Origin: a virus
IMG/VR virus record: IMGVR_UViG_3300033571_001337
Location: 1-40,360 of that record
Strand: one strand, 5' to 3'
DNA length: 40,360 bases
Below the pieces are notes generated by a model. The model ran no database searches and was not told the DNA's origin. It saw only the letters and a program-made list of their open reading frames with translations. How positions within the stretch are numbered: position 1 is the first letter of the stretch; each line of letters begins with the position of its first letter. A program made the position numbers and the translations under genes. This document shows positions 33,980 through 40,281 of the stretch, piece by piece.

Positions 33980-34280
33980 TTTTTTTATTTCTATCCAATG
34001 TTTCCATCTTCAAGGCAATATCAAATAGATTATCTGCCATCAATGATGCGTTAATAAACTGCTCCAAAACAGTTCCTTCGCTATTATTGTCTTCTGCCTT
34101 CATTAGAACATCTACCTGTTTCTCTAATTCATTAACAAGCATATTGGTGTATTGCTTAACCTTTTGATAATGGAAATTAGAAGGAACAACTTTCTCGTCA
34201 ATAAAGTCACGAAGTGATTGACAATGAGCATAATAACGAATCATATCTCGCAACTCAGCATCTGTTAATAATCTTTTCAT
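33927..34280 (-). CDS. Helical protein of unknown function
   Basis: The 117-residue protein is mostly helical with AELRDMIRYYAHCQSLRDFI and a KYNxxNEL-like segment (QYTNMLVNELEKQVDVLMK), ending in TKVSEIFKSYGIE. The leader before its ATG is A-rich (AAGCAAACA). It lies 7 bases downstream of the previous gene. No family recognised. Confidence 0.6.
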   Translation of the reverse strand: MKRLLTDAELRDMIRYYAHCQSLRDFIDEKVVPSNFHYQKVKQYTNMLVNELEKQVDVLMKAEDNNSEGTVLEQFINASLMADNLFDIALKMETLDRNKKIECATKVSEIFKSYGIE

Positions 34281-34287
34281 TGTTTGC

Positions 34288-34551
34288 TTATTTAATTGTG
34301 TAAAAATCCGTATAAATTAATATAGGAGCATTCGTTGCGTATGGTATATTGGGGGCTAATTCGAATTCAAAGAAGTCTATTGCTGCATCTTCTCCCATTC
34401 CTGTTTCTGCCAATATCTCAACCATCTTAGATATGTCGTAAACTAATCTAATACAGTCTGAGTCGACACCTATAACTGCTTCATCAAAGCCATCTATTAA
34501 ATAAAAATTCTCCCCTGGAAAGCTATCTAAAATATCATTTATTATGCTCAT
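34288..34551 (-). CDS. Conserved small acidic phage protein
   Basis: The 87-residue protein contains FYLIDGFDEAVIGVDSD and MVEILAETGMGEDAAIDFFE, then IPYATNAPILIYTD. A 'DGFDEAIIGV...DAIEFFEFNV' pattern recurs in unrelated tailed phages as a protein of unknown function, by recollection. It abuts the next gene without spacing. It could be an anti-host or anti-defence factor; that is speculation from size and position. Confidence 0.65.
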   Translation of the reverse strand: MSIINDILDSFPGENFYLIDGFDEAVIGVDSDCIRLVYDISKMVEILAETGMGEDAAIDFFEFELAPNIPYATNAPILIYTDFYTIK

Positions 34552-34776
34552 CTATTTTTCGTTATAGTTTGATATTAGTAGCTTAAAAATCTTTTCACTT
34601 ATAGTGTCTACCTCGTCTATCTTTGCTCGCAGTTTTGATATGGCAGATTCTGAGTTGTAAGTTTTATTCTCAGCCGAATCTATGTCATTAATTTTAGAGC
34701 GAAGCGCATTTTTTCTGTCTCTTAGGATATTCTGCACATCCATTGACAACTTAAGATATTTTGATTCAGTCGACAT
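34552..34776 (-). CDS. Small coiled-coil protein of unknown function
   Basis: The 74-residue protein is almost entirely helical and charged (LKLSMDVQNILRDRKNALRSKI, AISKLRAKIDEVDTISEKIF), giving a likely coiled coil. It ends directly before the next gene's start. No family recognised. Confidence 0.6.
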   Translation of the reverse strand: MSTESKYLKLSMDVQNILRDRKNALRSKINDIDSAENKTYNSESAISKLRAKIDEVDTISEKIFKLLISNYNEK

Positions 34777-34777
34777 T

Positions 34778-34990
34778 TTAGTCTATAAGTAATGATAAGA
34801 AGCTTCTGTCTACAACATCTTCTTGATTAGATGCTGCTCTCTCAAAAGCCATCTGTAATTCGTGTTCTGTGAACAATAAGGAGTTATATTGGTCTCCGTT
34901 TCTGAGGACTACGCCGTAATAATTTTCGTTTGCGGCACTTCTTTTATCCTTGTTTTCTACTATTACTAATTCGCCTACTCTTGCTTTCAT
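34778..34990 (-). CDS. Small protein of unknown function
   Basis: The 70-residue protein begins MKARVGELVIVENKDKRSAA and contains YYGVVLRNGDQYNSLLFTE, suggesting a small beta-barrel followed by a helix (HELQMAFERAASNQ). Its ATG follows an AACAAACA leader. No family recognised. Confidence 0.6.
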   Translation of the reverse strand: MKARVGELVIVENKDKRSAANENYYGVVLRNGDQYNSLLFTEHELQMAFERAASNQEDVVDRSFLSLLID

Positions 34991-35002
34991 TGTTTGTTAT
35001 AT

Positions 35003-35200
35003 TTAAGATAAAGAATCAATAGTTGCATTAAAATCTATTATAGGAATTATTGCTCCATTAATCGTTTGCAGAGTCCCTTCATTATTGCCTGCTTCTTCAT
35101 TAGTTCTTTGGGCTAATTCTACAATTGAATCAATGTCAATCCATTCTCTTGCATAACTTCCATCTGAATTTCTTGTTGTAATCTTTACGAATTTTTTCAT
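35003..35200 (-). CDS. Small protein of unknown function, first gene after the tRNA-like element
   Basis: The 65-residue protein has KKFVKITTRNSDGSYAREWID then a helix and NGAIIPIIDFNATID, giving a beta-rich fold. Its ATG follows an AAACAAACAAGC leader. An inverted repeat lies 33-60 bases upstream and could regulate it. No family recognised. Confidence 0.6.
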   Translation of the reverse strand: MKKFVKITTRNSDGSYAREWIDIDSIVELAQRTNEEAGNNEGTLQTINGAIIPIIDFNATIDSLS

Positions 35201-35232
35201 TGCTTGTTTGTTTAAATGTTAGTTGTTAAATG

Positions 35233-35260
35233 TGTCACATATTTATATAAAATTGTGACA
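35233..35260. repeat. Inverted repeat TGTCACA-N14-TGTGACA, candidate operator
   Basis: Perfect 7-base arms (35233-35239 and 35254-35260) with a 14-base AT-rich centre, giving arm centres 21 bases apart (two helical turns), as in many dimer-repressor operators. It lies in the 234-base gap between genes 35003-35200 and 35435-35689. Confidence 0.55.
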
Positions 35261-35300
35261 TAAAGTGAGGGTAATTTCCAACATTAATTGTTATAAAATG

Positions 35301-35334
35301 AGGGATGCACAGTTCTGATGGTATGTACACCCCT
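35301..35334 (-). other. RNA hairpin downstream of the tRNA-like element
   Basis: On the minus strand AGGGGTGTACA pairs with TGTGCATCCCT over 11 bp with two G-U pairs, loop of 12, followed by CATTTTAT. Both wobbles are pairs only in minus-strand RNA, consistent with leftward transcription. Perhaps a weak terminator or a tRNA 3' processing signal. Confidence 0.55.
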
Positions 35335-35341
35335 ACTGTTA

Positions 35342-35413
35342 AATTAAGTGCCCGAGTCGAACGAGCATTACCCCTAACCTAGGAGGGCGTGTTGCCAATT
35401 ACACCAACTTGAT
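35342..35413 (-). tRNA. tRNA-like gene, anticodon uncertain (AGG, Pro, tentative)
   Basis: Minus-strand layout: acceptor ATCAAGT/ACTTAAT (one C-A mismatch), T8, D-arm GTGT-AATTGGCA-ACAC with the GG pair, anticodon arm CCCTC-CTAGGTT-AGGGG (one G-U pair and one C-A mismatch), 4-base variable loop and T-arm GCTCG-TTCGACT-CGGGC. U33 is present and positions 34-36 read AGG. No CCA is encoded and the discriminator is U. The clean T- and D-arms argue for a real tRNA or one in decay. Confidence 0.62.
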
Positions 35414-35420
35414 TACTTTG

Positions 35421-35451
35421 TAAAGCTAACTAAACTAAATGATTTTATCAA
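35421..35451 (-). promoter_or_regulatory. Candidate promoter before the tRNA-like element
   Basis: On the minus strand, TTG (35451-35449) is 20 bases before TAGCTTTA (35428-35421), close to the TTG-N19-TAnnTTTG pattern. It overlaps the end of the upstream gene and would start the RNA a few bases before the tRNA 5' end. Confidence 0.4.
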
Positions 35452-35689
35452 CAATTGGTTTACATTTATTTATAAAATCTTTGAAGTTTTTTATCCTGAG
35501 ATACGCCGCATATTTCTCTCTTCCTCCAGCGTGCCGAACTCTTGTAAGATTTACGTCTATAAATATTAAGTCATTTGTAATGTACTCCCCTTGCTTGATA
35601 GATAATTGTTTTGGCTCAGTATTATCTTTTAAATATTGCTCAGCCCAATCTTCTGCTAGCTTATAGTACTTGTCCATCACTTCGCTCAT
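35435..35689 (-). CDS. Small protein of unknown function
   Basis: The 84-residue protein begins MSEVMDKYYKLAEDWAEQYL and contains LIFIDVNLTRVRHAGGREKYAAYL with a basic centre. It ends with a helix FINKCKPIVDKII. Its start overlaps the upstream stop (ATGA). No family recognised. Confidence 0.6.
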   Translation of the reverse strand: MSEVMDKYYKLAEDWAEQYLKDNTEPKQLSIKQGEYITNDLIFIDVNLTRVRHAGGREKYAAYLRIKNFKDFINKCKPIVDKII

Positions 35690-35976
35690 ATTCCGTATCT
35701 CCTAATAGTTTGCTTGTGTTGCTTACATTGCTCCAGATATTTATCTATCGCACTTATGCCATCTTTGGTAGTCCGTGGGCAGACAACATAGAATGTGAAG
35801 GGCTTCCGTTTGGCATACCAATCAAGGCTGTCACAGATAACATCTACTGCACAGTAATGATAGTCTCCATTAGAATCCATTATAATTATTCTGTTCTCAA
35901 TGACCTGGTACGAAACACCACTATCACGCAAATGCTTCGCTATTTTATTTCTAAGTATTGTTTTATTCCGAATCAT
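35686..35976 (-). CDS. Small basic protein of unknown function
   Basis: The 96-residue protein begins MIRNKTILRNKIAKHLRDSG and has a beta-rich core (YQVIENRIIIMDSNGDYHYC) followed by KPFTFYVVCPRTTKDGISAI and a basic tail (KQHKQTIRRYGI). It overlaps the upstream gene by 14 bases. No family recognised. Confidence 0.6.
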   Translation of the reverse strand: MIRNKTILRNKIAKHLRDSGVSYQVIENRIIIMDSNGDYHYCAVDVICDSLDWYAKRKPFTFYVVCPRTTKDGISAIDKYLEQCKQHKQTIRRYGI

Positions 35977-36226
35977 AATCGTATGTTATAAGAAAGTTTT
36001 TTACAATAATATCTTGTGAGTAAATGTTGTCTCCGTCAGCAAAGTGTACTCCGCTATCAGTATATACCATTCGGTATTTTTTGATAAAGGAAATGAATCC
36101 GCTCAATAATTCTCTTGACTCAGGAATCTTGCTTCCTAAGCTTTCTCCTTGGTTGAATCCGCGCCGATAAGCGTCTCTTAAGCAAATCTCGGATTCGGAT
36201 ATTAGGTCTTCTAGTTGGTCTGTCAT
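35963..36226 (-). CDS. Small protein of unknown function
   Basis: The 87-residue protein starts MTDQLEDLISESEICLRDAY and has a RGFNQGESLGSK segment, then GFISFIKKYRMVYTDSGVHF and a strand-rich end (IIVKNFLITYDYDSE). Its ATG overlaps the upstream stop (ATGA). No family recognised. Confidence 0.6.
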   Translation of the reverse strand: MTDQLEDLISESEICLRDAYRRGFNQGESLGSKIPESRELLSGFISFIKKYRMVYTDSGVHFADGDNIYSQDIIVKNFLITYDYDSE

Positions 36227-36402
36227 AACTTTTCTATTTCTTGTTTAACTTGGTTAAGGTACTTGGATGAATCATCAAGGCTATTAAGTTTAATCTCATC
36301 CACTACAATTTTTGCCACTTCTTTTACCTCGTCTAAGTGAGTAAGTGATGTGCTGAACATAATTTTGTCAACAAGTTTTTGGGTATATTCTTTAGGTGTC
36401 AT
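36223..36402 (-). CDS. Small acidic helical protein of unknown function
   Basis: A 59-residue frame begins MTPKEYTQKLVDKIMFSTSL and continues as a charged helix (EVKEVAKIVVDEIKLNSLDD, YLNQVKQEIEKL). It fills the gap between its neighbours exactly, 3 bases after the upstream gene and with an ATGA overlap to the next one. That fit supports it as a real gene. Confidence 0.65.
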   Translation of the reverse strand: MTPKEYTQKLVDKIMFSTSLTHLDEVKEVAKIVVDEIKLNSLDDSSKYLNQVKQEIEKL

Positions 36403-36405
36403 TTT

Positions 36406-37032
36406 TTACTTCTTCTTAAATTCTGTAAAATAATTATAATCTGTCTCGTAGTTAGTCTTATTCTCTATGGAATAAACCGTCATATCAATCTTGTAGTTAG
36501 GGTTCTTGTCTATGCGATTGTATGTCCAAGCGTTATCCATCCAAATGATTCTGTTGTTAGGATAGATAAAGAAGTTGCCGTTGTCCATCTTAAAGACGTG
36601 TCCGCACTTATGCTCTGGAGTTTCAGAGAAGTTGGTGTCCAACATACCTCTGTTCTCAAATGCCCAATCTAATGTAAACATATAGGTACCCTGCCTCTTA
36701 ACTCCTGTGATGGATATTAAGTCAGCGCGAAGTCCCGACATCCGAGCTCGCACCTGAACGTCTATATAAGAACTAAAGCAGTCCCAATATATGTACTCAG
36801 TAAGTGGTAGCTCTTCAGCATCTTTCTTCCAACAGAATGCGTGGATAGGGCGACGTGTCCAATTGACTCCGTTCTCAAGGAACGCTTCAAACAAAGGAAC
36901 TCGCTTCTCAATAGATGCTACCGAGTGTACATCACATAGCGTGAATTCTCCGTGTCCTTTGGTGTTGTTAAACAAAAACTCATTCTTAATTAGGCAAGTG
37001 ATTGTTGGTATGTTGTGGTTTAAATATGGCAT
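36406..37032 (-). CDS. Conserved phage protein of unknown function
   Basis: The 208-residue protein begins MPYLNHNIPTITCLIKNEFL, with KGHGEFTLCDVHSVASIEKRVPLF and RPIHAFCWKK, then LPLTEYIYWDCFSSYIDVQV. This series (CLxxxEFLYDxxxxHGEF, PIHAFCW, WDCFS) appears, by recollection, in proteins of many marine and freshwater phages, always without function. It starts 9 bases after the exonuclease stop with an ACCAAACAAT leader. The many aromatic and Cys residues suggest a globular enzyme or binder. Confidence 0.7.
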   Translation of the reverse strand: MPYLNHNIPTITCLIKNEFLFNNTKGHGEFTLCDVHSVASIEKRVPLFEAFLENGVNWTRRPIHAFCWKKDAEELPLTEYIYWDCFSSYIDVQVRARMSGLRADLISITGVKRQGTYMFTLDWAFENRGMLDTNFSETPEHKCGHVFKMDNGNFFIYPNNRIIWMDNAWTYNRIDKNPNYKIDMTVYSIENKTNYETDYNYFTEFKKK

Positions 37033-37041
37033 ATTGTTTGG

Positions 37042-37803
37042 TTATTTTTTATCAATCATCAACTTCACAATGTCAGTACAATCGTTGCATTCGATAATAT
37101 TGTACTTCTCTTGTTCTTCGTGAATATGAACTAGGTAGCATCTACCTATCTTCAAATTCGTATTCTTCTCAATAATATACTTGTATAAGCTAAGCTGTAT
37201 TGAATATGTGTTGTATTCGCACTCGTGAAGAAAGTTAATAGGAAACAACATTCTCTTCCTGTACTTGGAAAAAGTATTAATCTCCTTGTTAGTCTTGTAG
37301 TCCCATATCTGCAACTCGCTCATCTTCAGGTTCCAAAACAACTTGTCAACCATTCCTCCTATACCAATCTCTTCGTCACCAATAACAAGCTCGGCGGCAA
37401 TTGGTATTAAGGCATCTTTTGCATCCTCGTAAAACTCTAAAAACATACGTTTACATTCTTCGTATCTTTCTTTCATTAATCCATCGCCGAATCGCTCGTT
37501 GTAAGGAGTATAGTCTACGGGAAACACTTTGTTAAACCAATAATTCTCAGCAAAATTATGCAACAAAGTACCCTTTGTTCGAGAAAAATCTCCCTTAAAG
37601 TCCCATTCAGAAAGAACTTCTTCTACAGAAACATCTTTCTTCTTTGCAGTCTTCTTTGCCATACCAACAGAATCAAACTTCTCTTTAAAAAGTCCGATAA
37701 ATGTTGTCCCACTTACTAGCTCCTGCTCCCCAATGTAGTATTTATGAGGCTCGTCGTGATACTTTATGTGATTGAACTTGGCTAACTCTTTGTATATGTT
37801 CAT
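37042..37803 (-). CDS. PD-(D/E)XK exonuclease, RecB/Cas4-like
   Basis: The 253-residue protein carries the full RecB-family motif set: KGTLLHNFAE (His82), Glu138 in AELVI, GGMVDKLF (Asp153), WDYKTN (Asp168-x-Lys170) and EYNTYSIQLSLYKY (Gln203, Tyr207). No Cas4-type Cys cluster is evident. It likely resects DNA ends for phage recombination or degrades host DNA, working with SSB, and probably replication with the helicase encoded directly before it. Confidence 0.82.
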   Translation of the reverse strand: MNIYKELAKFNHIKYHDEPHKYYIGEQELVSGTTFIGLFKEKFDSVGMAKKTAKKKDVSVEEVLSEWDFKGDFSRTKGTLLHNFAENYWFNKVFPVDYTPYNERFGDGLMKERYEECKRMFLEFYEDAKDALIPIAAELVIGDEEIGIGGMVDKLFWNLKMSELQIWDYKTNKEINTFSKYRKRMLFPINFLHECEYNTYSIQLSLYKYIIEKNTNLKIGRCYLVHIHEEQEKYNIIECNDCTDIVKLMIDKK

Positions 37804-37804
37804 A

Positions 37805-39229
37805 TTAAAATGGTGTTACTGTTACATCAAAATCACTCTTCATTGTTTTGATTACAGAATCTTGGTATAAGATTGCTGGTTCGGCAAATCTTGTCAACTC
37901 AGACTCTTCGTCTGCAATTCTATTCGTTTTAACATCAACATATCTAATCACATCTCCTACGTTACCATCTCTGTTTTTAAGGATAATGTATTTAAGTATA
38001 TTGTCCATCGGAGTTACTGCTTGACCGTTAGACTTTGCATCAACGTATTTATAATAGTCATCTCTATATAAGCCAATAACTACATCGGCATCCTGCTCAA
38101 TGTTACCCGAAGAGCGCAAGTCTGATAACTGAGGAGACCTGTTGGTTCTTTTTTCTACCTCACGTGACAACTGCGAAAGAAGAATAACTGGTATCCCAAG
38201 TTTTCTAGTGATTCTTCTAATCTTTGTCATTACAGCAGACACCTGAGTAAAGTCATCTTGGCTCTTAGCTTGGCTGTCTTTCATCAACTGCAGATAGTCA
38301 ATCACTACAATATCAATCTTATTCTTACGGCACTCGGCACTCATAAGCATTGATAGGTAATTAATATCTGTGTTATCAGAGTCATAAAAGAAGATAGGCA
38401 ACTTTCTAAGCATCATTGCGTTTGACCGTTTAATCTTCTGTACATCTTCTGGTGATATACGATTCGCTTTTATGTCTGAATAATTATACTCAAACGCCTC
38501 ACTAGATATGTAGCGATAAAGTAAAGAATCTTTAGGCATCTCTAATGATAAGAACAATACATTTTTGCCAGACATTGCGGCTTGCTTAGCTATGTCTAAG
38601 CCTACAACTGTTTTGCCCATTGATGGTCTAGCGGCAATAATTGTAATACCTTTCTGCCATCCACCTAAATGATAATTAAGTTTTCTTGAACCCGTCTCAA
38701 TGCCACTAAACTTTGTCGTTCCAGCAGTAGATTCCATTTTAGCAATTACTGTGTCGTAAACATCTTTTATGTTAACAACTTCATCTGTAGCTGAGGCGTC
38801 TGTTAAATAAGAAACACCGTTATCAATTAGGCTTACAATCTCACTAATCTCGCAATCGTCAGCCAATCTTTCTTGCATCTTTGCTGTTAAGGAAGCAATG
38901 TATCTTTTAGATTCAAGCTCTTTTAATTCAGCGCACACACTTAGTAAATCTATTGAACGCTTTGGTATCATAGAGATAATAAGTGAAGAGTCTACCTTAC
39001 TTGACAGTTCTTTGGATTTTAGGCTACGAAATACATCAAAACGATTGAATGTACCTTTCTCGTTATAAAGTTCAACACACGTCAAATATGCCTGCTTATT
39101 TAGCTCGCTAGAGAAAGATTCTGGTCTTAAAATTTTTGTTGCTTCTAATGTTGAATAAGAATGCTCTAGTAGATGCGATAAAACATCTTCCTCTAGCATC
39201 TTGTCTTCAAATTTATTCTTCTTTACCAT
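37805..39229 (-). CDS. dnaB: Replicative DNA helicase, DnaB family
   Basis: The 474-residue protein has a DnaB-N-like helical domain (1-140), then the RecA-like motor: Walker A ARPSMGKT (200-207), FLSLEMP (226-232), Walker B IDIVVIDYLQLM (305-316), LLSQLSREVEKR (350-361) and the RSSGNIEQDADVVIGLYR motif (372-389) with the arginine finger. This is the full DnaB set. It should unwind the phage replication fork. Its start overlaps the replication initiator gene by 7 bases, a common pairing. Confidence 0.95.
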   Translation of the reverse strand: MVKKNKFEDKMLEEDVLSHLLEHSYSTLEATKILRPESFSSELNKQAYLTCVELYNEKGTFNRFDVFRSLKSKELSSKVDSSLIISMIPKRSIDLLSVCAELKELESKRYIASLTAKMQERLADDCEISEIVSLIDNGVSYLTDASATDEVVNIKDVYDTVIAKMESTAGTTKFSGIETGSRKLNYHLGGWQKGITIIAARPSMGKTVVGLDIAKQAAMSGKNVLFLSLEMPKDSLLYRYISSEAFEYNYSDIKANRISPEDVQKIKRSNAMMLRKLPIFFYDSDNTDINYLSMLMSAECRKNKIDIVVIDYLQLMKDSQAKSQDDFTQVSAVMTKIRRITRKLGIPVILLSQLSREVEKRTNRSPQLSDLRSSGNIEQDADVVIGLYRDDYYKYVDAKSNGQAVTPMDNILKYIILKNRDGNVGDVIRYVDVKTNRIADEESELTRFAEPAILYQDSVIKTMKSDFDVTVTPF

Positions 39230-39915
39230 TGGTCTGGGATAGTTAGTTCAAATTGTTTGGTACTTGTTGTTTCTGTTGATTGGTTAGGAGCTTTTATAGA
39301 TTGTACTGCTTCATCTTCCCAAATTCTATTTCCGATATATCTTTCAGGGTCTTTCCGATATGTAGGGTCTGGTCTAAAGATTAGGTATTTAGGAATTGAT
39401 TGAATAGCATCTTCTTTTTCTTTATCTGTTAGTTTTATCCATTTAGCTATTGCATTCTTCTTTCCTGTCTTCTTACCGTAAGCTTCCCAAAACTCTTCAA
39501 ATCTTTCTTCTTTATTACTACTATCTTTTTTACTTTCTTCTTTCTTACTATATGTCGTCAGATTTTCCAACGTAGGAATTTCCAATGTTGGATTTTCCAA
39601 TGTTGGATTTCCTGATGTAGGACTTACCTCTATAGGGGTGTCAAATAGTTGGTATTCGTAGTTTAAATAGCCTTTTGGGCTACGTTGTTTCTGTCTACTT
39701 AAATACCCAACTTCCTCTAATTCTCTAAGCGCCATTCGAACTGCCGTTAAGCCCTCTTTTGTTTGAGCGGATATACGTTCTGCACTAAACTCCCATCCAT
39801 CGGGCTTAGATTGAATGTACGCATACACCCCTTTAGCCCTGAATGTTAATTCAGTATTGTTCAATAGCGCATTAGGCACTACACCATACCTATTTTTAAT
39901 AATTATCTTCGCCAT
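39223..39915 (-). CDS. Replication initiation protein (winged-helix / DnaD-like)
   Basis: The 230-residue protein has an N-terminal winged-helix module (LTFRAKGVYAYIQSKPDGWEFSA, ISAQTKEGLTAVRMALRELEEVGYL). A repeated Asn-Pro-Thr-Leu-Glu segment (NPTLENPTLEIPTLENLT, residues ~103-120) follows, then a Lys/Ser-rich linker and a DnaD-like C-terminus (FEEFWEAYGKKTGKKNAIAKW). Phage and plasmid initiators with this layout bind iterons, often inside their own gene, and load the helicase coded directly downstream. It overlaps the next gene by 7 bases. Confidence 0.75.
   Translation of the reverse strand: MAKIIIKNRYGVVPNALLNNTELTFRAKGVYAYIQSKPDGWEFSAERISAQTKEGLTAVRMALRELEEVGYLSRQKQRSPKGYLNYEYQLFDTPIEVSPTSGNPTLENPTLEIPTLENLTTYSKKEESKKDSSNKEERFEEFWEAYGKKTGKKNAIAKWIKLTDKEKEDAIQSIPKYLIFRPDPTYRKDPERYIGNRIWEDEAVQSIKAPNQSTETTSTKQFELTIPDQW
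39561..39620. repeat. Four tandem 15-base iteron-like repeats, candidate replication origin
   Basis: Four units (GATTTTCCAACGTAG, GAATTTCCAATGTTG, GATTTTCCAATGTTG, GATTTCCTGATGTAG) lie inside the initiator gene and code for the repeated NPTLE-type residues. The inner ones carry a CCAA-TG-TTGG dyad. Placement in the initiator gene resembles the lambda O origin. Confidence 0.6.
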
Positions 39916-40145
39916 TCTGCCATTTTTTTAATCTCTTTATTGCAATTACTTATCCTAAGTAAAATACCTTCTACAATCTCCATCAGTTTATCGAAGGCGG
40001 GCATATCTGGTTCTGCAAACTTGAGCACCCTTTCATAGTCTGATAACTCAATCTCTGCGTGTATTTTCTTTAGCTTAATTATGGCTAAGTGGCTATCTGC
40101 GTGCAACTTAGTCATTGAAGTTATAATTTCTTTGTCGGTCTCCAT
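39903..40145 (-). CDS. Small helical protein of unknown function, first gene of the replication operon
   Basis: The ATG at 40145 (80 residues, METDKEIITSMTKLHADSHL) is chosen over an ATG at 40265 in the same frame. The longer version would run through the structured RNA and its terminator and would begin upstream of the -7 box. The protein is helical and charged (LAIIKLKKIHAEIELSDYERV, LMEIVEGILLRI) and overlaps the initiator start by 13 bases. No family recognised. The upstream terminator suggests attenuated expression. Confidence 0.65.
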   Translation of the reverse strand: METDKEIITSMTKLHADSHLAIIKLKKIHAEIELSDYERVLKFAEPDMPAFDKLMEIVEGILLRISNCNKEIKKMAEWRR

Positions 40146-40152
40146 AACAGAT

Positions 40153-40188
40153 AAAAAAGCCCACACTCTGTTGCGGAGAAGCGTGGGC
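40153..40188 (-). terminator. Rho-independent terminator ending the structured leader RNA
   Basis: Minus strand GCCCACGCT (40188-40180) pairs with AGTGTGGGC (40167-40159) with one G-U pair, 12-base loop, then TTTTTT. It ends 7 bases before the ATG at 40145. Confidence 0.85.
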
Positions 40189-40246
40189 GATTCAAGTTTC
40201 CTTGAATACTTAGTGTTCAGACCGCAACTTCTAAACACCAAGTGTA
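40153..40246 (-). ncRNA. Structured leader RNA or small RNA with three hairpins and a loop-loop interaction
   Basis: Reading leftward: a 14-bp hairpin (40243-40230 with 40221-40208, two G-U pairs, 8-base loop), immediately followed by a 7-bp hairpin capped by GAAA (40207-40190), then a 9-bp hairpin (40188-40180 with 40167-40159) ending in six U residues. Loop 1 contains GTTGCGG (40228-40222) and loop 3 contains CCGCAAC (40176-40170), exactly complementary over 7 bases. All wobbles pair only in minus-strand RNA. A strong promoter lies directly upstream. It either leads the replication operon as an attenuator or is a free small RNA; I know no named family with this layout. Confidence 0.75.
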
Positions 40247-40251
40247 CATCA

Positions 40252-40281
40252 CAAATGTACAACAAAAAGTTTATTTAACAA
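40252..40281 (-). promoter_or_regulatory. Strong leftward promoter TTG-N19-TACATTTG
   Basis: On the minus strand TTG (40281-40279) is exactly 19 bases before TACATTTG (40259-40252), a full match to the Bacteroidota -33/-7 pattern. Transcription should start near 40246, at the foot of the structured RNA. Confidence 0.75.

Noticed and set aside
35376-35382. Reading the tRNA-like loop as a CTA (amber suppressor) anticodon and hence an alternative genetic code
   Set aside because: CTA would not sit after U33, and genes here end normally with TAA, TAG or TGA with no internal reassigned stops.
40143-40265. N-terminal extension of the small gene 39903-40145 starting at 40265
   Set aside because: It would start upstream of the predicted transcription start and would be translated through two hairpins and a terminator; the extension has no protein-like features.
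40081-40278. Rightward 65-residue frame at the right end
   Set aside because: It runs antisense through the leader RNA, promoter and the first replication gene.
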